This document shows positions 1 through 4,193 of a stretch of 8,280 nt of DNA, piece by piece. Each line of letters begins with the position of its first letter. Position 1 is the first letter of the stretch. The stretch lies in assembly GCA_030044035.1 (NCBI GenBank), contig JASHWN010000176.1, positions 1-8,280 of the forward strand. Reading direction: 5' to 3'. The stretch is from Xanthobacteraceae bacterium (lineage in GTDB: Bacteria; Pseudomonadota; Alphaproteobacteria; Rhizobiales; Xanthobacteraceae). A program made the position numbers and the translations under genes. The notes beneath the pieces are model-generated. The model saw only the letters and a list, made by a program, of their open reading frames with translations, had not been told where the DNA came from and did no database searches.

Positions 1-351
1 ACCAACATGGTAAACGCGGCCGGCAAGAACATCGCGCCGACCATGGATGCGTTCCAGGCCGCGGCGGCCAACGCCGACTTCACCAAGGTGCAGGACTTCT
101 ATCTGATCCTCACCGATCAGCCGGGCGACAAGAGCTGGCCGATCACGGCGGCGACCTACATGCTGCTGCGGAAGGACAGCCCGCCCGACCAGAATAACCT
201 GATCTTGAAGTTCCTCGACTGGGCGCTCAAGGATGGTCAGCCCCAGGCCAAGGCGCTCGACTACGTGCCGCTGCCCGACGCGGTGGTCAAGCAGATCGAG
301 GCGCACTGGGCGAAGGAACTTCCCACTGCCTGGAAAACAGCCTCGAAGTAG
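1..351 (+). CDS. pstS: Phosphate ABC transporter substrate-binding protein PstS, C-terminal part (5' end outside window)
   Basis: The reading frame is open from base 1 and ends at TAG 349-351, so this is the last 116 residues of a longer protein; the first internal ATG (base 7) is unlikely to be the start. The fragment matches the C-terminal lobe of PstS: a SWPIT segment followed by ATYMLL (visible residues 45-56), then LKFLDWAL (about 69-76) and LDYVPLPDAVV (about 86-96), which is the typical order of the family tail ending in a short helix. PstS is the periplasmic receptor that delivers inorganic phosphate to the PstCAB importer. No pstC, pstA or pstB follows; a strong terminator lies 32 bases after the stop, so the gene is either monocistronic or last in its operon. 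The signal peptide and most phosphate ligands are outside the window. Family call is firm; the exact paralogue is not determinable. Confidence 0.9.
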   Translation, partial: TNMVNAAGKNIAPTMDAFQAAAANADFTKVQDFYLILTDQPGDKSWPITAATYMLLRKDSPPDQNNLILKFLDWALKDGQPQAKALDYVPLPDAVVKQIEAHWAKELPTAWKTASK

Positions 352-383
352 CGTTCGTCTTCCGAGAATTACCGAAGAACAAG

Positions 384-425
384 ATCGGGGCCGGATGAAA
401 ATCCGGCCTCGATTTTTTGTTTTTT
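384..425 (+). terminator. Intrinsic (rho-independent) terminator after pstS
   Basis: Bases 384-396 pair with 401-413 to form a 13-bp stem with one G-U pair, closed by a GAAA tetraloop (397-400). The stem is followed by TTTTT, a G, then six T (414-425). This is a canonical terminator for the pstS transcript and isolates it from the downstream transporter gene. Confidence 0.93.
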
Positions 426-490
426 ACTGGCCAGCCGACCATTACGTCGTCACTTGTGTCCGACCGCAAAGCACACGCCGCAGTAAGCCG

Positions 491-520
491 TCGTCGTGAC
501 GCATGGACTCCCCCGATAAT
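491..520 (+). promoter_or_regulatory. Weak candidate sigma-70 promoter for the MFS gene
   Basis: GATAAT at 515-520 matches five of six bases of the -10 consensus and lies 38 bases before the assigned ATG, which suits a short leader carrying the ribosome site. The -35 region (TCGTCG at 491-496, 18-base spacer) is poor, so the call rests mostly on the -10 element. Bases 426-557 otherwise contain only a small inverted repeat, ATCCG (519-523) with CGGAT (533-537). Confidence 0.25.
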
Positions 521-557
521 CCGTATCAAGCTCGGATAAACGATGGGGAGGAACGCC

Positions 558-1871
558 ATGTCAGCCAGCACCGACCGATCCTGCGGCCGGCCGATCAATT
601 GGGCGGTTACTGCAACGGTTTTCTTCGTCGGCAGCGTGCTGCTGTGGGCCGACCGCACGAATTTCAGCGTCGCCGCCGCCGCCTGGGCCAAGGAGTATGG
701 CTGGACGCCGTCTACCATCGGCAAGATGCTCAGCGCCTTTTCGCTGGGCTACCTGATCCTGCAGCCGGTGGGCGGCTGGATCGCCGACAAGGCGGGCGCG
801 CGCCGCACGCTGGCGGGCGCCATGGCCGGCTGGTCGCTGTGGGTGCTGCTGACGCCGATCGCGCCGAGCGTGCTTTGGCTCACGGCAACGTTTCGCGTCC
901 TGCTCGGCGCCTTCGAAGGCCCGTATATCCCCGCCAGCGTCGCCGCCGTGGCGCGTGCCATACCGTCGATCAGCAAGCGCGGCCGCTTCTCGGCGTTCGT
1001 ACAGTCCGGCGCGCAGCTCGGACCTGCCGCCGGGGTGTTTTTCGCCGGCCTCATCCTCAGCGCGACCGGCTCGCCGGTTTGGATCTTCGTGGTCTTCGGC
1101 GTCATCGGCCTGGTCGGCGCAGCCGCATGGTGGAGCTATGCGAAAAATTTCGACGATCCGGTGCCCGAAGGCGCGCACGCGGAGACCGCCGAGGCCAAGG
1201 CGCGCGCCGCGCAAGCGCCGGTGTCGGTCAGGTTGTTGCTGACCAGTCCGGCGCTGTGGCCGTTCTACATCGGCTATTTTGCGCTGCCGTACTGTCAATA
1301 CCTCTTCCTCACCTGGCTGCCGCAATATCTGAGCCACTACCGGCACATCCCGCTCATTCAGGCGAGCGCGCTGTCGGCACTGCCGTTCCTAGTCGCGTTC
1401 ATCGCGGTGAATTTCGCTGGATGGGGCATGGATTGGCTCGCCGCGGCCGGCTGGAGGCAGGGCGGCTTTCACCGCAAGCTGTTCGTCGGCCTCGGCGCCA
1501 TAATCTACGCGGCGACCACGCTGATCGCCGCCACCACCGAGTCCAACACGCTGGCGGTGACCATGATCATCATCGCCAATGCCGGACTGTCGTTCTACGT
1601 CATCCCGTACTGGACGACCTGCACCGACATCGCGCCCAATCAGACCGGCACGCTGAGCGGCCTGATGAATTTCTTCGGCATCCTCGGTGCGACGCTGTCG
1701 CCTTACCTGACCGGCGTCATCGCCGAGGCGACCGGCGCATTCGTAGCGCCGCTCCTGCTCGCCGTCTGCATCATGCTGGTCGCGGCTACGATCATGATCG
1801 TGTTCTTCCCCTACCGGCCGCTGCACGAGCTTGTCGACGAGTCGCCGCAGGCCGCGAAGCTCCCGGCGTGA
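558..1871 (+). CDS. MFS transporter, anion:cation symporter (ACS)-like family
   Basis: Encodes 437 residues with about twelve hydrophobic segments, an inner-membrane secondary transporter. An ATG at 543 is in frame, but GGGGAGGA (545-552) is an ideal ribosome site six bases before ATG 558, so 558 is the start. Visible family marks are WADRTNFS in TM1 (residues 30-37), the loop 2-3 signature GGWIADKAGARR (72-83), GAFEGPYIP in TM4 (117-125), a hydrophilic Ala/Glu/Lys-rich central loop (about 196-225) and TWLPQYL in TM7 (252-258). This combination is typical of ACS-type porters for organic acids such as hexuronates, phthalate, tartrate or 4-hydroxyphenylacetate, driven by H+ or Na+; the actual substrate cannot be read from sequence. 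Length is normal (usually 420-450 aa). It is preceded by the pstS terminator and faces the GYD gene convergently, so it is probably transcribed alone. No catabolic enzyme is tightly linked to suggest a substrate. Confidence 0.92.
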   Translation: MSASTDRSCGRPINWAVTATVFFVGSVLLWADRTNFSVAAAAWAKEYGWTPSTIGKMLSAFSLGYLILQPVGGWIADKAGARRTLAGAMAGWSLWVLLTPIAPSVLWLTATFRVLLGAFEGPYIPASVAAVARAIPSISKRGRFSAFVQSGAQLGPAAGVFFAGLILSATGSPVWIFVVFGVIGLVGAAAWWSYAKNFDDPVPEGAHAETAEAKARAAQAPVSVRLLLTSPALWPFYIGYFALPYCQYLFLTWLPQYLSHYRHIPLIQASALSALPFLVAFIAVNFAGWGMDWLAAAGWRQGGFHRKLFVGLGAIIYAATTLIAATTESNTLAVTMIIIANAGLSFYVIPYWTTCTDIAPNQTGTLSGLMNFFGILGATLSPYLTGVIAEATGAFVAPLLLAVCIMLVAATIMIVFFPYRPLHELVDESPQAAKLPA

Positions 1872-1887
1872 GAAGTGACACGCGTTT

Positions 1888-1922
1888 GTCAATGGCGGCT
1901 GGGCAAGCCGGCCGCTATTGAC
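1888..1922. terminator. Strong hairpin between convergent genes, candidate bidirectional terminator
   Basis: GTCAATGGCGGC (1888-1899) pairs with GCCGCTATTGAC (1911-1922) with one G-U wobble; further pairs T1900-G1910, G1901-C1909 and G1902-C1908 leave a 5-base loop. It sits 16 bases past the MFS stop and 19 bases past the GYD stop on the other strand. Neither side has a T-run, so it could act as a transcript-end stabiliser or Rho-assisted terminator rather than a true intrinsic one. Confidence 0.55.
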
Positions 1923-1941
1923 GCCTTCCCGTCGCGCGCCG

Positions 1942-2232
1942 CTACGGCAGCTCGGAGATCAGCTTTTGCATCTCGGTCGCCGTCCAGGCGCGCGCCGTGC
2001 GCGAGCGCACATTGCCCAGCGCGCCGATTGCCATGGCGAACTTGGCGACGTTGTCGCCGTTAGCCGTCTCGAGAATGGCCACCATGTCGGTATCGCCCGA
2101 CGTAAGGTAAAGGTCCCTGATTTCGACGCCCACCTTCTTGGCGATATCGCGCGCCGCCTGCGCGCGTTTGGGCGAGTCTTTCACGTTGCGGATGCCCTGA
2201 TCCGTCCAATTCAGCGAACAGATGAACAGCAT
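1942..2232 (-). CDS. GYD-domain protein
   Basis: A 96-residue cytoplasmic protein resembling the GYD domain family (Pfam GYD): a first beta-strand (MLFICSLNWTDQGIRNVKDS), a helix (PKRAQAARDIAKKVG, 21-35), strand EIRDLYLTSGDTDMVAILE (37-55), then helix DNVAKFAMAIGALGNVRSRT (60-79) and strand RAWTATEM. The signature usually reads Gly-x-Tyr-Asp; here it is GDTD (46-49), a divergent version with Asp kept. Members are small ferredoxin-like alpha-beta proteins with no assigned biochemical role. The start is well supported: AGGAG on the minus strand (2243-2239) lies six bases before ATG 2232. It is divergent to the luciferase-like gene and convergent to the MFS gene, so it is likely monocistronic. 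No signal peptide or membrane segment. Confidence 0.85.
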   Translation of the reverse strand: MLFICSLNWTDQGIRNVKDSPKRAQAARDIAKKVGVEIRDLYLTSGDTDMVAILETANGDNVAKFAMAIGALGNVRSRTARAWTATEMQKLISELP

Positions 2233-2317
2233 GGGTTTCTCCTATGGCTGCCAATACGCATCGCCAGTCCGGCGGTGGCCGGCCTGGGACACGCGGCTAT
2301 CGATCGAATCGAGAAAG

Positions 2318-2335
2318 CGATCTTGGTTAAGATCG
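2318..2335. repeat. Perfect inverted repeat, possible operator
   Basis: CGATCTT (2318-2324) and AAGATCG (2329-2335) are exact reverse complements around GGTT. The element stands out as AT-richer than its surroundings and lies 85 bases upstream of the GYD start in the divergent spacer, a position that would suit a regulator site. No T-run follows it on either strand, so it is not an intrinsic terminator. Confidence 0.4.
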
Positions 2336-2490
2336 TGCCTGCCGACGGCATTCCGGCTGCCGCGTTAAAAGCAGGACTCCGGCGCTTCCCGCCGGCAGCT
2401 TGGGGAGACGCTACACCCCCGCGCCAAGGCGAGGAAGGGGCCGCGGGCTACTCCCGAAGGGTTACGGCGCGTCAAACGCAGGTCCATCGA

Positions 2491-2516
2491 TTGACCGGCG
2501 CGGCGGATCGCATAAC
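2491..2516 (+). promoter_or_regulatory. Candidate promoter for the luciferase-like monooxygenase
   Basis: TTGACC (2491-2496) matches five of six -35 consensus bases. CATAAC (2511-2516) matches four of six -10 bases, but the spacer is only 14 bases (15 if read as ATAACC), shorter than the usual 16-18. Placement 39 bases before the ATG is reasonable. Confidence 0.3.
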
Positions 2517-2554
2517 CTCGCGCGCGCGGCGCCAGCGCGTCGATTGGAGCGATC

Positions 2555-3661
2555 ATGAACCTCGGCTTCTTCATCATGCCGGTGCATCCGCCGGCGCGGA
2601 ATTATGCGCAGACGCTGCGCGAGGACCGCGAGGCCTTCGTGCTCGCCGAACAGCTCGGCTACAGCGAGGCGTTCTGCGGCGAGCATTTGACCGATCTGGC
2701 CGAAAACATTCCGAACAGTTTGACGTTCCTGGCCTCGCTCGCCGGCTTCACCTCGCGCATGAAGCTCGGCACTGCGGTCACGAACCTGCCGTTCAGCCAT
2801 CCGGTGCTGGTGGCGACCCAGGTCGCGTTGGTCGACAATCTCTTGCAGGGGCGTTTGTTGCTCGGGGTCGGCGCCGGCGTCTTGCGCAGCGACGCCGAGG
2901 CGCTCGGCCTGCTCGATGCCGACCGCGGCGCTATGTTCGCCGAGGCGCTCGATCAGATTCTGGCGCTGTGGTCCGGCGCGCCGCCCTACGATCTGCCGGG
3001 AAAATATTGGACCGTCTCGACGGTCAAAACGGTATGGCCGGAAATCGGCCTCGGCGGCATCGTCAAGCCGTATCAGAAACCGCATCCGCCGATCCTCGGT
3101 ACCGCGACCGATCCGCAATCCAAGGGTTTGATCGCGCTCGGCCGCCGCGGCTTTTGGCCGATCTCCTCGCATTTTCTGCATCAGGATCATCTGCTCAGCC
3201 AATGGGACAATTACGCCAAGGGCTGCGCCGAGGGCGGCCACAAGGCGGAGCGCGCCAATTGGCGCATCGCGCGCTCGATCTTCGTTGCCGACGACGACAA
3301 GGTGGCGCGCGCCTATGGCGGCGACGATCCCGGGAGCCCGTACCGGTTCTACATGAGCCAGCTCACCGCCAAGCTCCGGCGCGGCAAGCGTTTGGCCGGC
3401 TTCAAGGCGCGGCTGGAGATGAGCGACGACGATGTGACGTTCGATTACATATTCGACAATCTGGTCATTCGCGGCAGCGTCAACCGGGTAGTCGATGCGC
3501 TGCTGGCGCTGTGCGAAAAAGTCGGCGATTTCGGCACGCTGCTTTATTGCGGCAAGGACTGGGCCGACCCGGCGTTGTCGCACCGCTCCATGGAACTGAT
3601 GGCCGAGAGGGTGATGCCCGCGGTCAATGCCGCGATCGGCAGGCGCGCGGCGGCGGAGTAG
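2555..3661 (+). CDS. LLM class flavin-dependent oxidoreductase (bacterial luciferase-like monooxygenase)
   Basis: Encodes 368 residues, usual for the luciferase-like monooxygenase family, a TIM-barrel fold that uses FMNH2 (or F420 in some lineages) supplied by a separate reductase to oxygenate small organic substrates. The start ATG follows GGAG (2546-2549) at five bases. Family marks: MNLGFFIMPVHPP at the N-terminal strand, GYSEAFCGEHL (35-45), TAVTNLPFSHPVLVATQ (73-89), then VDNLLQGRLLLGVGAG (93-108), the standard helix-strand with Asp94 and the GRxxxGVGxG phosphate-region motif, RGAMFAEALDQILALWSG (124-141), and PYQKPHPPI (172-180). The C-terminal third (about 250-330) is less conserved and family-typical. 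No signal peptide, so cytoplasmic. No partner flavin reductase gene is adjacent; reduced flavin would have to come from elsewhere. Substrate is unknown. Transcribed away from the GYD gene and followed by a repeat-bearing spacer. Confidence 0.92.
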   Translation: MNLGFFIMPVHPPARNYAQTLREDREAFVLAEQLGYSEAFCGEHLTDLAENIPNSLTFLASLAGFTSRMKLGTAVTNLPFSHPVLVATQVALVDNLLQGRLLLGVGAGVLRSDAEALGLLDADRGAMFAEALDQILALWSGAPPYDLPGKYWTVSTVKTVWPEIGLGGIVKPYQKPHPPILGTATDPQSKGLIALGRRGFWPISSHFLHQDHLLSQWDNYAKGCAEGGHKAERANWRIARSIFVADDDKVARAYGGDDPGSPYRFYMSQLTAKLRRGKRLAGFKARLEMSDDDVTFDYIFDNLVIRGSVNRVVDALLALCEKVGDFGTLLYCGKDWADPALSHRSMELMAERVMPAVNAAIGRRAAAE

Positions 3662-3670
3662 GGCTCGCTT

Positions 3671-3693
3671 TGATCGACAACGCGGAGCGATCA
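3671..3693. repeat. Short inverted repeat downstream of the luciferase-like gene
   Basis: TGATCG (3671-3676) pairs with CGATCA (3688-3693) across an 11-base loop, nine bases after the stop codon. The right arm lies in GGAGCGATCA (3684-3693), which also occurs exactly at the ribosome site and start of the same gene (2546-2555). No T-run follows. Function unknown; may help end or protect the transcript. Confidence 0.3.
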
Positions 3694-3706
3694 GCGGAAT
3701 AGCTTT

Positions 3707-3732
3707 CATCGTCATGCCCGGCAATGACGATG
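3707..3732. repeat. REP-like inverted repeat (possible 3' transcript-end element)
   Basis: CATCGTCAT (3707-3715) and ATGACGATG (3724-3732) are perfect 9-base reverse complements around GCCCGGCA. The core GTCATGCCCGG is reminiscent of intergenic palindromic repeats that I recall being common in Bradyrhizobium-type genomes; that resemblance is from memory and only one copy lies in the window. It is 46 bases past the luciferase-like stop and lacks a T-run, so a REP-type or Rho-related element is more likely than an intrinsic terminator. Confidence 0.45.
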
Positions 3733-3749
3733 CTCAGAGTTCCATGCCT

Positions 3750-3778
3750 TTGTTTGAGGCAGTGCGCGCTCTTATATG
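3750..3778 (+). promoter_or_regulatory. Candidate promoter for the PHA-system gene
   Basis: TTGTTT (3750-3755) and TATATG (3773-3778) are spaced by 17 bases, 26 bases before the assigned ATG. The -35 match is only three of six, the -10 four of six, but this is the most AT-rich spot in the spacer and correctly placed. Confidence 0.3.
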
Positions 3779-3804
3779 TCGAGCGAAGGACCTCTGGAGC
3801 CGCG

Positions 3805-4116
3805 ATGTCGAAACCGCTCATCGTCAGCATCCCGCATCATCTCGGCAAGGATGAAGCGGTGCGCCGGCTGAAATCCGGCATGGCCGGCGTGCGCACGAAT
3901 TACAGCCATCTGTTCAACATCCAGGAAGAAACCTGGACCGGCGATCAGCTGGCGTTCCGGGTCAGCGCGCTCGCCCAGACCATCAGCGGCACCATCGACG
4001 TCGCCGACGATCACGTGACGCTGCAAGTTGTTCTGCCCTGGCTCCTCGCCAAACTCGCCGAAGCGATCCAGCCGCTGATCCGCCGCGAAGGCACGCTGAT
4101 GCTGGAGAAGAAATAG
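3805..4116 (+). CDS. Polyhydroxyalkanoic acid system family protein (PHA_gran_rgn type)
   Basis: A 103-residue protein that resembles the small family annotated as putative polyhydroxyalkanoic acid system protein. Visible pattern: an N-terminal strand with IPHHLGKDEAVRRLK (9-23), EETWTGDQLAFRVSALAQ (41-58), the strand pair ISGTIDVADDHVTLQVVLP (60-78), and an amphipathic helix WLLAKLAEAIQPLIRREG ending in TLML. The family is named for occurrence beside PHA granule genes; its biochemical role is not established. An in-frame ATG exists at 3724, but GGAG (3796-3799) five bases before ATG 3805 and homology beginning at SKPLIVSIPHH fix the start. No PHA synthase, phasin or depolymerase is in the window, so a direct PHA role is not supported by context. 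It may be co-transcribed with the downstream fusion gene (77-base gap), although that gap contains its own promoter-like signal. Confidence 0.85.
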   Translation: MSKPLIVSIPHHLGKDEAVRRLKSGMAGVRTNYSHLFNIQEETWTGDQLAFRVSALAQTISGTIDVADDHVTLQVVLPWLLAKLAEAIQPLIRREGTLMLEKK

Positions 4117-4130
4117 GCGCCGGCGACGTA

Positions 4131-4176
4131 TTGCCTGCAGCGGTGCGGCAAAAGACAATAAGCGCGGTCCGGACCG
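4131..4176 (+). promoter_or_regulatory. Candidate promoter with a 12-base palindrome at the expected transcription start
   Basis: TTGCCT (4131-4136, four of six) and GACAAT (4154-4159, four of six) are spaced by 17 bases, placing a start near 4166. A perfect 12-base palindrome, CGGTCCGGACCG, occupies 4165-4176, where a repressor could bind. An overlapping interrupted hairpin joins TTGCC (4131-4135) to GGCAA (4147-4151) with an inner GCA/TGC pair. The palindrome in GC-rich DNA can arise by chance; regulation is inference. Confidence 0.35.
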
Positions 4177-4193
4177 GCAAAAGCGGGCGATCG

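Larger units (their letters stand above)
2244..2554. other. Gene-free divergent intergenic region between the GYD and luciferase-like genes
   Basis: I see no convincing gene in these roughly 310 bases: frames open across it lack start signals and give low-complexity Arg/Ala/Pro-rich peptides with no family resemblance. It must carry the 5' regions of both flanking genes. Structure seen: a palindrome TCGATCGA (2300-2307), a perfect hairpin 2318-2335, a smaller inverted repeat CGGCA/TGCCG (2346-2362), a candidate promoter at 2491-2516, and a GC-only alternating tract around 2519-2540 just before the ribosome site. The unusually long spacer could be a decayed gene or an insertion remnant, but I recognise neither. 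Confidence 0.6.

Noticed and set aside
503..1921. A 472-codon plus-strand frame overlapping the MFS gene
   Set aside because: The other frame has transmembrane segments, MFS signatures and an ideal ribosome site; this one encodes an Arg-rich, non-membrane peptide.
2380..2460. GC-rich stretch with TTCCC and GGGGA arms considered as a structured RNA or riboswitch
   Set aside because: Pairing is interrupted and short; no known riboswitch motif, conserved core or terminator is visible.
2365..2577. A 70-codon minus-strand frame in the divergent spacer, a possible small gene
   Set aside because: It extends into the start of the luciferase-like gene, has no ribosome site that I can see, and the peptide resembles nothing I recognise.
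1918..3702. A 594-codon plus-strand frame spanning the GYD gene, the spacer and the luciferase-like gene
   Set aside because: It crosses two well-supported genes in other frames or strands, has no start signal, and its peptide is low-complexity Arg/Ala-rich.
2462..3724. A 420-codon minus-strand frame opposite the luciferase-like gene
   Set aside because: Antisense shadow of a conserved gene; no recognisable motifs or ribosome site.
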